DNA of 7,130 bases from an uncultured Clostridia bacterium (GCA_937914725.1 CALDMJ010000183.1:1-7130); one strand, 5' to 3'; counted from the first letter of the stretch, positions 1 to 6,865 are shown. Notes: generated by a model not told the origin, from the letters alone. Numbers and translations are program-made.

Positions 1-1308
1 GCAAAGGCGGGGCTGAACATCGACAAAGTAATTGAATCGGTCATCGAGAATATCCCCGCACCAACAGGTGACGAAAACGCACCACTGCGTGCCTTGATAT
101 TTGATTCGTATTACGACAACTTCAAGGGCGCTATATGCCTTGTTCGTGTCGTGGACGGCAGCGTCAAAATTGGCTCAAAAATAAAACTCATCCAAACAAG
201 TAAAGAATTCGAAGTCACGGAAGTTGGCATATTTACGCCGCGCCCACAAAAATGCGACGTTTTGCAAGCGGGCGACGTTGGCTACATCGCGGCAAGCATC
301 AAAGAGGTTGCGGATGCAAAAGTCGGCGGAACATTCGCAGATGCGGGCGCGAATGTTGAAGCGCTCGCAGGATACAAGCAAGTCGTTCCTGTGGTCTTTA
401 GCGGAATCTTCCCAGTCGATAGCGCAAAGTATGAGGAACTAAAAGACGCATTAGAAAAATTGAAACTTAATGATTCATCCCTGCAAGTGTTGCCCGAAGT
501 GTCGCAAGCGCTGGGCTTTGGCTTTAGGTGTGGATTTCTTGGCCTGTTGCATATGGAGGTTATCACCGAACGCATTGAGCGTGAGTTTAACATCGACGTC
601 ATCACAACCGCACCGGGCGTAAATTATATGGTTTATAAAACCAACGGGGAAGTGCTTGAAGTCTCCAACCCTGCAAATCTTCCAAAACCCGTTGAAATCG
701 ACCATATTGAAGAGCCATTTGTAAATCTTCACATATACCTGCCGCCCGATTATGTAGGTCCAATTATGGACTTGTGTCAAGAAAAACGCGCTACATTCCT
801 AGATATGCAGTACATCGACAAACAAAGAGTCAAACTAACATACGATATGCCTCTCAACGAAATAATTTACGACTTTTTCGACCAACTCAAGTCGCGCTCA
901 AAGGGTTATGGTAGTCTCGATTATGAAATGGGGGAATACAAGCCTAGCGACCTCGTCAAAATGGATATTATGCTTAACGGCGAAGTTTGTGACGCTTTGA
1001 GCCTAATCGTCCACAAAGAAAAGGCATATGCACGCGGCAAAAGTATAACTGAAAAACTAAAGGAAGTCATTCCGCGACAAATGTTTGAAGTGCCGGTGCA
1101 AGCAGTCATCGGGAACAAGGTTATCGCGCGCGAAACAATCAAAGCGTTCCGCAAAGACGTCCTCGCCAAATGCTATGGCGGCGACATAACCCGTAAGCGC
1201 AAATTGCTTGAAAAGCAAAAAGAAGGCAAGAAAAAGATGCGCAAAATCGGGTCAGTAGAACTACCAAGCGAAGCGTTTTTGTCAATCTTGAAAACTAATT
1301 CTGATTAA
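1..1308 (+). CDS. lepA: Elongation factor 4 (LepA), 5'-truncated by window start
   Basis: Ribosome-associated GTPase that acts on the elongating or assembling 70S ribosome (back-translocation or remodelling). Frame 1 is open from base 1, giving 435 visible codons and a TAA stop; the family is about 600 residues, so roughly 165 N-terminal residues with most of the GTPase domain are outside the window. Visible parts, numbered from the first codon: the end of the G domain leading into LIFDSYYDNF (32-41) and the domain II beta-barrel; the hallmark GFLGLLHME (178-186) of domain III; GSLDYEMGEY (304-313) in the EF-G domain V-like part; and the LepA-specific C-terminal domain with CYGGDITRKRKLLEKQ (391-406) followed by a lysine-rich segment and a conserved end. 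This C-terminal domain separates LepA from EF-G and TypA. No frameshift is seen. The first in-frame TTG at 94 is internal. Identification is from memory of the family and is very secure. Confidence 0.98.
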   Translation, partial: AKAGLNIDKVIESVIENIPAPTGDENAPLRALIFDSYYDNFKGAICLVRVVDGSVKIGSKIKLIQTSKEFEVTEVGIFTPRPQKCDVLQAGDVGYIAASIKEVADAKVGGTFADAGANVEALAGYKQVVPVVFSGIFPVDSAKYEELKDALEKLKLNDSSLQVLPEVSQALGFGFRCGFLGLLHMEVITERIEREFNIDVITTAPGVNYMVYKTNGEVLEVSNPANLPKPVEIDHIEEPFVNLHIYLPPDYVGPIMDLCQEKRATFLDMQYIDKQRVKLTYDMPLNEIIYDFFDQLKSRSKGYGSLDYEMGEYKPSDLVKMDIMLNGEVCDALSLIVHKEKAYARGKSITEKLKEVIPRQMFEVPVQAVIGNKVIARETIKAFRKDVLAKCYGGDITRKRKLLEKQKEGKKKMRKIGSVELPSEAFLSILKTNSD

Positions 1309-1432
1309 TAGAGATATATAAAAAACGATTTTTAATAAGATGCATACTTACATAGAGAATTAGGCGTTTAAAAAGTAACCCCATTTTGCTAATTTTGCCA
1401 ATAACACTAATTCAATTTGCACTGCGAACATC

Positions 1433-1440
1433 AAAGGAGA
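1433..1440 (+). promoter_or_regulatory. Ribosome binding site that fixes the hemW start
   Basis: AAAGGAGA, a near-perfect anti-16S match, lies 6 bases upstream of the TTG at 1447. The alternative upstream TTG at 1417 would place this site inside the coding region and has no Shine-Dalgarno sequence of its own, so 1447 is preferred. Confidence 0.85.
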
Positions 1441-1446
1441 AACGCA

Positions 1447-2547
1447 TTGACAAGTTTATATATTCACTTACCGTTTTGCGAAAGCAAATGCTACTACTGC
1501 GATTTTTGCAGCGGAAAATATAGTAATGACGTCATTGAAAAGTATTTTGATAAGCTTGTTGATGAGATAACGCTTTCACGCATAACAGATAATATTGAAA
1601 CTATTTTTATCGGCGGTGGCACACCTAGTAGCGTGAGTAGCGCTTACATCGGCAAAATAACGGATGCCATTTATAAAAATTATTCCATTGCTGATAATGC
1701 GGAAATTTCGATTGAATGCAACCCCAATTCATTGACAATCGACAAAGCAAATGATTACAAAGGATTTGGCATCAACCGTGTGAGTCTCGGCGTTCAAACA
1801 ACGTCAAATGAGTTGCTAAAAGCAATAGGGCGTATACACAATTTTACTGAGTATCAAAGAGCGGCTGAGATAATAGCAACAAAATTCAACAACTATAATT
1901 TTGATTTAATGTTAGGCTTGCCTAATCAATCTCTCAAAGATGTTGAAAAAACGCTCATAGATGTGCTAAAGTATAATCCTCCCCATATCTCAGCGTATTC
2001 ATTGATTTTGGAACCGAGCACGCCACTTGCAAAAATGGTCGCGGACAAAACTATATCACTTCCAAATGACGATTTTGTTGTAAAACAATATGACTTGGTG
2101 CATAGAATGCTAGAAAAAATAAATATCAAAAGGTATGAGATTTCAAACTTTGCAAAACCACAATTTGAGTGCAAACACAATCGAAATTATTGGGCGTGCG
2201 GCGAATATCTAGGCTTTGGGATTTCCGCTCATTCCTATAAAAGTGGTGTTCGATTCTCAAACACAAGTGATATGAAAGAATACATAAATGGCACAACGAA
2301 GTTATTTGAAGAGACCCTTACTTTGCAAGAGAAAAAAGAAGAAATGATAATGCTCGCATTGCGAACAGGGCAGGGGCTCGATTTAAATCAATACAGTCAA
2401 AACTTTGGTGAAAATTTGCTGCAGCAAAAGAAAAAACAAATTGCAAATTTGCAAAAAGCAAATTTAATTGTAGTCGATGAAAAAAACTTGAAAATTGCCC
2501 CTAATGCATTTTATATCAGCAATTCAATTATAGAAGAGTTGATATAA
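1447..2547 (+). CDS. hemW: HemW-like heme chaperone, radical SAM family (TTG start)
   Basis: 366 residues from the TTG at 1447, close to the usual HemW length of about 370-380. It starts MTSLYIHLPFC, as HemW proteins do. The radical SAM cluster motif CESKCYYC (Cx3Cx2C) is at residues 11-18, the SAM-binding GGGTP at 56-60, RVSLGVQT at 111-118, DLMLGLPNQ at 153-161, HNRNYW at 244-249, and a HemN_C-type domain with LRTGQGLD at 305-312. HemW resembles coproporphyrinogen dehydrogenase HemN but is believed to bind heme and hand it to haem proteins; many genomes mislabel it as HemN. The lepA-hemW order is common in Firmicutes. It lies 138 bases after lepA with no clear terminator between, so readthrough is possible. 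By eye its third codon positions are more A/T-rich than those of lepA and der. No defect seen. The HemW call over HemN rests on the short N-terminus before the cysteines and on the genomic context. Confidence 0.93.
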   Translation: MTSLYIHLPFCESKCYYCDFCSGKYSNDVIEKYFDKLVDEITLSRITDNIETIFIGGGTPSSVSSAYIGKITDAIYKNYSIADNAEISIECNPNSLTIDKANDYKGFGINRVSLGVQTTSNELLKAIGRIHNFTEYQRAAEIIATKFNNYNFDLMLGLPNQSLKDVEKTLIDVLKYNPPHISAYSLILEPSTPLAKMVADKTISLPNDDFVVKQYDLVHRMLEKINIKRYEISNFAKPQFECKHNRNYWACGEYLGFGISAHSYKSGVRFSNTSDMKEYINGTTKLFEETLTLQEKKEEMIMLALRTGQGLDLNQYSQNFGENLLQQKKKQIANLQKANLIVVDEKNLKIAPNAFYISNSIIEELI

Positions 2548-2595
2548 AATCAAAAGTCATAACAAAAACGTAAAACACCGTAAATACAAAATGTG

Positions 2596-2638
2596 GTGTA
2601 TTATAAAAATAGAATACACAATATTTGGTATTATAAAA
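2596..2638 (+). repeat. Inverted repeat plus direct repeat upstream of der (candidate operator)
   Basis: GTGTATT (2596-2602) and AATACAC (2613-2619) form a perfect 7-base inverted repeat with a 10-base spacer. In addition GTATTATAAAA occurs twice, at 2598-2608 and 2628-2638, exactly 30 bases apart, so GTATT half-sites appear three times with alternating orientation. The second copy runs into the der ribosome binding site. TATTAT inside each copy could be a -10 element, but I see no convincing -35 for either. It may be a repressor operator or promoter core of der; the regulator is unknown. Confidence 0.4.
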
Positions 2639-2644
2639 GGAGAG
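2636..2644 (+). promoter_or_regulatory. Ribosome binding site that fixes the der start
   Basis: AAAGGAGAG ends 6 bases before the ATG at 2651. The frame is open from an upstream ATG at 2591, but the extra 20 codons would run over the repeat region and this site, and Der proteins begin a few residues before the first P-loop, so 2651 is the start. Confidence 0.85.
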
Positions 2645-2650
2645 AGAAAA

Positions 2651-3973
2651 ATGAGAACAAACCCAACTGTAGCAATAGTCGGACGCCCAAACGTAGGCAA
2701 AAGCACGCTCTTTAATAAACTTGTTGGCAAACGTGTTAGCATTGTTAAGGATGAGCCAAATGTCACGCGCGACCGTGTCATTATGGATGCCGAATGGCTC
2801 AACTACAAATTCACGCTTGTCGACACAGGAGGCATAGACCTAAAGAGCCAAGATGAAATGAAGCAACACATTTTGTACCAAGCAAAACTTGCAATTGAAA
2901 TAGCGGATGTAATTATATTCCTCGTCGACGGCAAAGAAGGCGTCGTCAAAGGTGACCACGAAGTCGCGGAAATTTTGCGCCGCTCAAAAAAGCCTATCGT
3001 CCTAGCAGTCAACAAAGTAGACAACAATGTTTGCGACAGCCTCTATGATTTCTATGAACTTGGGCTTGGCGAACCTCTTGCAATATCGGGCGAACAAGGG
3101 CGTGGACTCGGCGATATGCTCGACCTCGTTGTCAAAGATTTTCCACAAGTTGAAGATGGAAATGAAAAGGAACAGCCGCTCAAAATCGCGATTGTTGGAC
3201 GTCCAAATGTCGGCAAATCAAGCTTGACAAATCGACTGCTTGGTGACGATAGAATGGTCGTTGCTGACCAAGCAGGGACAACGCGCGACAGCGTCGATAG
3301 CGCATTCCGCTACGACGGCAAAGATTATATCTTGATTGACACTGCGGGCATTCGACGCAAAAGTTCGATTGAAATAGATAGTGTCGAGTATTATAGTGTA
3401 ATACGTTCGCTCGACGCAATCAAGCGCGCCGATGTTTGCATAATCGTCCTCGACGCAAGTGAAGAAGTTACGGAGCAGGATGTCAAAATCGCGGGGCTCG
3501 TCCACGAGCAAGGCAAACCGTCCGTCGTCATCTACAATAAATGGGATAAAGTCGAAAAGGACGAAAGTACAAGTCGCCGTTATAAGCAAAAACTCGACGA
3601 GGATTTGAAGTTTATGTCATATTACGTGCCACTTTTCTTGTCTGCAAAAACAGGGCAAAGATTGTCATCAATTATGCCAACAGTTTTGAAAGTTTATGAA
3701 AATGCATCCAAGCGTTTGCAAACAAGCACACTAAACCAAATTTTAATGGATGCAACAACTATAACACCGCCGCCTTCACAAAGTGGGCGTAGGCTAAAAA
3801 TCAAGTATATGACGCAAGCGCAAACAAACCCACCAACATTTGTTTTGTTTGTAAACGACAGCAACTTGATGCACTATAGTTACGAGAGATATCTTGAAAA
3901 TCAATTGCGTAGCGCCGTCGATTTTAGTGGCACGCCTATAGTTTTAATCACTCGTTCAAAAACTAAAGATTAA
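2651..3973 (+). CDS. der: Ribosome biogenesis GTPase Der (EngA), tandem GTPase domains
   Basis: Essential GTPase that binds the 50S precursor and supports late large-subunit assembly. It has 440 residues, the normal family length. Two complete G domains are visible: P-loops GRPNVGKST at 11-19 and GRPNVGKSS at 183-191; G3 DTGG at 58-61 and DTAG at 230-233; G4 NKVD at 121-124 and NKWD at 296-299; G5 SAKTGQ at 331-336 in the second domain. The first domain's G5 reads ISGEQGRG (145-152) where ISA is more usual, a small variation. An acidic linker (about 164-176) joins the domains, and a KH-like C-terminal domain spans about 355-440 with GRRLKIKYMTQ (379-389) and PPTFVLFVND (394-403). Tandem G domains plus the KH-like domain are diagnostic for Der. 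It lies 103 bases after hemW, behind the repeat described separately. No sign of damage. Confidence 0.98.
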   Translation: MRTNPTVAIVGRPNVGKSTLFNKLVGKRVSIVKDEPNVTRDRVIMDAEWLNYKFTLVDTGGIDLKSQDEMKQHILYQAKLAIEIADVIIFLVDGKEGVVKGDHEVAEILRRSKKPIVLAVNKVDNNVCDSLYDFYELGLGEPLAISGEQGRGLGDMLDLVVKDFPQVEDGNEKEQPLKIAIVGRPNVGKSSLTNRLLGDDRMVVADQAGTTRDSVDSAFRYDGKDYILIDTAGIRRKSSIEIDSVEYYSVIRSLDAIKRADVCIIVLDASEEVTEQDVKIAGLVHEQGKPSVVIYNKWDKVEKDESTSRRYKQKLDEDLKFMSYYVPLFLSAKTGQRLSSIMPTVLKVYENASKRLQTSTLNQILMDATTITPPPSQSGRRLKIKYMTQAQTNPPTFVLFVNDSNLMHYSYERYLENQLRSAVDFSGTPIVLITRSKTKD

Positions 3974-3997
3974 TATGTTGCGCATCATTTATGATTT

Positions 3998-4025
3998 TTG
4001 TCTGAAAGCGCGCAAGTTTTAAAAT
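3998..4025 (+). promoter_or_regulatory. Candidate sigma-A promoter for plsY
   Basis: TTGTCT (3998-4003), a 16-base spacer and TAAAAT (4020-4025) resemble the TTGACA/TATAAT consensus (4/6 and 5/6). Initiation would be near 4032, giving a leader of about 55 bases to the plsY ATG. No terminator was seen after der, so plsY could also be read from upstream. Confidence 0.4.
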
Positions 4026-4086
4026 GGATGATTTAATTGGTTGTATCATTATTTAGTGACTAATAATAACATTAGAAGGGTAAAAA

Positions 4087-4932
4087 ATGGAGTGGTATTT
4101 CGCCTTAATATTGGGCATTGAAGTAATAATATCATATTTTGTAGGCAACATTAGTTTTGCAAGAATAATTAGCAAGCATAAACATGGCGACATAACAAAA
4201 GTCGGCAGCGGAAATCCGGGTTCAACAAATATGTTGCGCATATATGGAGCAAAAACAGGCTTTTTGACCTTGTTTTTGGACATTATAAAGGGTGTCATAC
4301 CATCATTGATGGGTTTTTTGACTTTCTATTATACAATGGGGAACTCGTGGCAACTAATCGGGCTCTATTCTTGCGGACTTGCCACAGTTGTCGGACATAT
4401 GTTTCCCGTTGTCTATAAATTTAAAGGTGGCAAAGGCGTCGCAACAACGCTTGGCGTGTTTGCCGTCGCCGACCCATTAATAATGTTGATTGTCTTTGCA
4501 GGCGCATTTGTATATGTCCTATTCTTTGAGTATGTCTCAGTCGCATCACTGCTCATCGTCACAGCAATGTCAATTGTCGAAGTCTATAAAATTCCTGACG
4601 ACGCAACATCAGGTGTTGCCCTTGCAATAAGATTGCTCATCTTTGTAATGTTCACCCTCGTGTGGTTCGCCCACCGCGCCAATATCCAGCGGCTGCTTGT
4701 CGGTAAAGAGAATAAAGCTAACCTAAAAAAATCGCTGAAAAAGATTTTGAAACAAGAAAAGAAGGAGCGCAAACAAGAGAAAAAAGCAGGACATAAGCAA
4801 CAAAAAGCGATAAAAAAATCGCAGAAGAAAACGCGCAAAATGGAAGCCAAAGAGCTAAGAAAATTGAAAAAGAGTCAAAAACGCGAATTGCGTGCAAAAA
4901 AAAGAACCCCAAACCCACTTAATCGAGAATAA
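4087..4932 (+). CDS. plsY: Acyl-phosphate:glycerol-3-phosphate acyltransferase PlsY with long basic C-terminal tail
   Basis: Integral membrane enzyme that transfers an acyl group from acyl-phosphate (made by PlsX) to glycerol-3-phosphate, giving lysophosphatidic acid. The three family motifs are present: GSGNPGSTN at residues 40-48, GHMFPVVYKFKGGKGVAT at 103-120, and HRANIQRLLVGKE at 196-208. Hydrophobic stretches near 3-25, 57-80, 88-107, 122-148, 150-168 and 176-196 fit the multi-pass fold. The usual PlsY is about 200 residues and ends soon after the third motif; this one has 281. Residues 208-281 hold 32 Lys/Arg among 74 positions and only 8 Glu, with KKSQK repeated at 243-247 and 261-265. 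The tail is in frame without a stop, so it is probably a genuine charged extension, likely helical and possibly binding anionic membrane or nucleic acid; its role is unknown. AGAAGGG at 4074-4080 is the ribosome binding site, 6 bases before the ATG. gpsA, which supplies glycerol-3-phosphate, is not adjacent. Confidence 0.95.
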   Translation: MEWYFALILGIEVIISYFVGNISFARIISKHKHGDITKVGSGNPGSTNMLRIYGAKTGFLTLFLDIIKGVIPSLMGFLTFYYTMGNSWQLIGLYSCGLATVVGHMFPVVYKFKGGKGVATTLGVFAVADPLIMLIVFAGAFVYVLFFEYVSVASLLIVTAMSIVEVYKIPDDATSGVALAIRLLIFVMFTLVWFAHRANIQRLLVGKENKANLKKSLKKILKQEKKERKQEKKAGHKQQKAIKKSQKKTRKMEAKELRKLKKSQKRELRAKKRTPNPLNRE

Positions 4933-4965
4933 TATAGGAAATAGTGAAAAATATATTAAAAAGGT

Positions 4966-4994
4966 TTGATTTTTTATTTATTGTGTGATAAAAT
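4966..4994 (+). promoter_or_regulatory. Strong sigma-A-like promoter with extended -10, drives the putative RNA gene
   Basis: TTGATT (4966-4971), a 17-base spacer, and TAAAAT (4989-4994) preceded by TG at 4986-4987 (TGn-TAAAAT extended -10). Predicted initiation is around 5001-5004. No ribosome binding site or plausible reading frame follows before the terminator at 5256-5290, so it appears to serve a non-coding transcript. Confidence 0.7.
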
Positions 4995-5000
4995 ATTAAT

Positions 5001-5290
5001 TGCATTAGTAATAATTTTTCCTATTGACGGCTAGAGCAAAATTTGAATGCTAGTAGGGTAGCAGCCAAGTTTTGATAGTCGAAAAATGAATATCAAAAAT
5101 TTTTGCTAATGAATATTGCTAATAGCATCCCAGCGTCAGCAATAGAAATGCAAATTGTTAGAGTATGCAGTTTGTGAAGAAAAGCATAGCGTAGTGCAAT
5201 TGCACTATTACTTCAAATGTACTAGCAAAGTATAAGTGATACTGTTTTACTCAAAGGCGTCTCGCAGCAATGCGTGGCGCCACTTTTTTT
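5001..5290 (+). ncRNA. Putative structured non-coding RNA, about 290 nt, unrecognised family
   Basis: A free-standing transcription unit in the plsY-spoIVA gap: promoter at 4966-4994, terminator at 5256-5290, no credible coding sequence inside. Segments that can pair, found by hand: 5005-5010 with 5220-5225 (possible overall closing helix); 5021-5029 with 5134-5145 (CTATTG/CAATAG, a 3-base bulge, then ACG/CGT); 5029-5031 with 5064-5066 continuing into TGCTA/TAGCA (5048-5052 with 5059-5063); TTTTGATA/TATCAAAA (5070-5077 with 5091-5098, perfect); 5151-5157 with 5168-5174 (one G-U); TGAAG/CTTCA (5175-5179 with 5211-5215) enclosing GTAGTGC/GCACTAT (5191-5197 with 5202-5208, loop AATT); 5229-5233 with 5239-5243. 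I checked for signatures of tmRNA, RNase P RNA, SRP RNA, 6S RNA, T-box and common riboswitches and recognise none. It could instead be a long leader ending in a terminator, but spoIVA has its own promoter after it. Exact ends are inferred. Confidence 0.65.
5256..5290 (+). terminator. Rho-independent terminator of the putative RNA gene
   Basis: GGCGTCTCGCA (5256-5266) pairs with TGCGTGGCGCC (5271-5281) over 11 positions, with one T-T mismatch and one G-T pair, around the GNRA-type tetraloop GCAA. AC and then seven T (5284-5290) follow. This is the strongest terminator in the window, and the T-run orients it to the + strand. Confidence 0.9.
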
Positions 5291-5304
5291 AAGGCATATT
5301 TTTT

Positions 5305-5334
5305 GTAATAATGTAAAAATTCCCTTCATATAAT
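5305..5334 (+). promoter_or_regulatory. Candidate sigma-E (mother-cell) promoter of spoIVA
   Basis: GTAATAAT (5305-5312), a 14-base spacer, and CATATAAT (5327-5334) resemble the sigma-E pattern (-35 near GTCATATT, -10 near CATACAnT, spacing about 14). It lies downstream of the terminator, and initiation near 5341 would leave a leader of about 16 bases. In Bacillus subtilis spoIVA is known to be transcribed by sigma-E. TATAAT within the -10 could also suit sigma-A, but its nearest -35-like TTGTAA is 20 bases away, too far. Confidence 0.6.
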
Positions 5335-5356
5335 GTTATAAATCTAGGAGGGAGCA

Positions 5357-6826
5357 ATGGAAAACACCATTTATCAAGACATTGCAAAACGCACTAATGG
5401 CGACATCTATTTAGGGGTTGTAGGACCTGTCCGCGTTGGAAAATCTACATTTATTACAAACTTTATGGAAAAACTTGTTATACCTAATATTGAGGATAAC
5501 AACGTTAAAATTCGTGCTGTGGACGAACTTCCACAGTCGGCGGACGGCAAAACAATAATGACAACGCAACCGAAATTTGTGCCGTCGCAAGCGGTTAAAA
5601 TTAATATTGATAATATAGAAATGAATGTCCGCTTGATTGACTGCGTCGGCTATTTTGTGACAGGTGCACTCGGCTCAGAAGAGGGTGAACGCCCGCGCCT
5701 TGTAAAAACTCCGTGGAGTGACGAAGATATGCCGCTTGAACGCGCAGCTGAAATTGGCACGGAAAAAGTAATTAAAGAACATTCAACCGTAGGCATCGTG
5801 ATGACAAGCGACGGCAGTTTTGGCGAACTTTCGCGCGATTCGTTTGTCGAGGGAGAGGAGCGCGTTATCAATGAATTGAAATCAATCAACAAGCCGTTTG
5901 TTGTCATTCTCAATTCAGCACACCCAAAAGCACCCGAAACAAAGACACTTGCAAGCGAAATCAGCCAAAAACATAATGTCAAAGTTATGGCAATGGACGT
6001 CACAAACTTAGATGTCGACAACATCAATACAATCTTTGCAAACCTACTTGAGGAATTTCCGCTCATCGCGATTGAAATCAAAATGCCACTCTGGATGCAA
6101 GCACTTTCGTTCGCGCACCCATTGATTGAAAAAGTAGTCGACGAATTTAAGAACAAACTCTTGAACGTCGAAAAAGTAGGTGACCTCTCACAAGGCGTGC
6201 TTTTTGAAGACAGCGAAGAATTTGAACCAATCAACGCAAACCTCGTCAAAATGGGCGAAGGGCGCGTCGACTTTACCGTTACGCCAAAGCCGCATCTATT
6301 TTACAATGTACTAAGCGAACAATGCGGAATGGAAATTCAAAACGACTTTGAATTGATTAGTAATATCAAAGAACTTGCGCACGCCAAAACGGAATACGAC
6401 AAACTAAAGGATGCTTTGCAGTCAGTCGAAGAAACAGGCTATGGCGTCGTCAATCCAAAACTCACCGATATGACACTCGACGAACCCGTCGTCGTCAAAC
6501 AAGGCAGCCGCTATGGCGTCAAACTCCACGCCAGCGCGCCAAGCTTGCATATAATGAAAGTCGACATAGAAACTGACCTCTCGCCACTTGTCGGCACTGA
6601 AGCGCAAACCACCGACTTTGTAAATTACCTACAAAAAGAGTTTGAAAGCAACCCGCAATCACTGTGGGAGACTAATGTGCTTGGGCGTTCGCTTAGTGAC
6701 CTTGTCAGTGACGGGATGAAAAACAAACTTTCAGGAATGCCAGCGGACGCGCAACGCAAAATGCGCAAAACTCTCACAAAAATTGTCAACGAAGGCAAAG
6801 GTGGCATCATCTGCATTCTACTTTAA
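5357..6826 (+). CDS. spoIVA: Stage IV sporulation protein A, spore coat basement ATPase
   Basis: Morphogenetic ATPase that polymerises on the mother-cell face of the forespore membrane, anchored by SpoVM, as the platform for coat assembly; it is also needed for cortex formation. 489 residues, against 492 in Bacillus subtilis. It begins MENTIYQDIAKRTNGDIYLG and carries a P-loop GPVRVGKST at 23-31 (Lys29), a threonine-rich segment GKTIMTTQPKF at 64-74 matching the sensor-threonine region, and a Walker B-like LIDCVGY at 93-99. LNSAHP (185-190) stands where a GTPase would have NKxD, as expected for this ATP-using member of the TRAFAC class. The middle domain covers roughly 240-400 and the polymerisation and partner-binding C-terminal domain the rest, ending in the conserved NEGKGGIICILL. 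TAGGAGGGAG at 5345-5354 is a very strong ribosome binding site just before the ATG. Its presence marks the organism as a spore former or a recent descendant of one. Confidence 0.98.
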   Translation: MENTIYQDIAKRTNGDIYLGVVGPVRVGKSTFITNFMEKLVIPNIEDNNVKIRAVDELPQSADGKTIMTTQPKFVPSQAVKINIDNIEMNVRLIDCVGYFVTGALGSEEGERPRLVKTPWSDEDMPLERAAEIGTEKVIKEHSTVGIVMTSDGSFGELSRDSFVEGEERVINELKSINKPFVVILNSAHPKAPETKTLASEISQKHNVKVMAMDVTNLDVDNINTIFANLLEEFPLIAIEIKMPLWMQALSFAHPLIEKVVDEFKNKLLNVEKVGDLSQGVLFEDSEEFEPINANLVKMGEGRVDFTVTPKPHLFYNVLSEQCGMEIQNDFELISNIKELAHAKTEYDKLKDALQSVEETGYGVVNPKLTDMTLDEPVVVKQGSRYGVKLHASAPSLHIMKVDIETDLSPLVGTEAQTTDFVNYLQKEFESNPQSLWETNVLGRSLSDLVSDGMKNKLSGMPADAQRKMRKTLTKIVNEGKGGIICILL

Positions 6827-6836
6827 AAATAATCCT

Positions 6837-6865
6837 TTGTTAGTTTAGTAACTATATGTTATAAT
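6837..6865 (+). promoter_or_regulatory. Sigma-A-like promoter with extended -10 after spoIVA
   Basis: TTGTTA (6837-6842), a 17-base spacer, and a perfect TATAAT (6860-6865) preceded by TG at 6857-6858. Initiation would be near 6872. It begins 11 bases after the spoIVA stop and points to the gene at 7111, with a terminator-like hairpin in between. An A/T-rich dyad overlaps its -10. Confidence 0.6.

Noticed and set aside
1321..1333. AAAAA/TTTTT hairpin after lepA as a terminator.
   Set aside because: Five A-T pairs with a 3-base loop are too weak to support termination.
1417..1446. Ten-codon upstream extension of hemW from a TTG at 1417.
   Set aside because: The strong ribosome binding site at 1433-1440 lies inside it and the added residues do not resemble HemW N-termini.
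2591..2650. Twenty-codon upstream extension of der from an ATG at 2591.
   Set aside because: It overlaps the repeat region and the ribosome binding site at 2636-2644, and Der starts just before the first P-loop.
3218..3589. 123-codon open frame on the minus strand opposite der.
   Set aside because: It lies fully inside der, no domain is visible in the translation, and it is explained as a shadow.
3972..4241. AATATGTTGCGCAT occurs at 3972-3985 and again at 4228-4241.
   Set aside because: One copy is coding sequence of plsY (Asn-Met-Leu-Arg-Ile), there is no flanking similarity, and one such match in 7 kb is plausible by chance.
5048..5069. AGCAGCCAAG resembles part of the SRP RNA helix 8 signature.
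   Set aside because: The opposite strand of that helix (GGUCAGG-like) and the GGAA tetraloop are missing, and the local fold is a TGCTA/TAGCA hairpin. A covariance model scan would settle it.
5109..5177. 22-codon ORF (MNIANSIPAS...) inside the putative RNA.
   Set aside because: No ribosome binding site precedes it, and it runs through segments that form complementary pairs.
5230..5290. T-box or riboswitch leader for spoIVA.
   Set aside because: No AGGGTGG-type T-box sequence or known aptamer core is seen, and a separate promoter for spoIVA lies after the terminator.
5650..6249. 199-codon open frame on the minus strand opposite spoIVA.
   Set aside because: It lies wholly inside a certain gene and its serine-rich translation has no recognisable motif. 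It is a by-product of the codon pattern of spoIVA.
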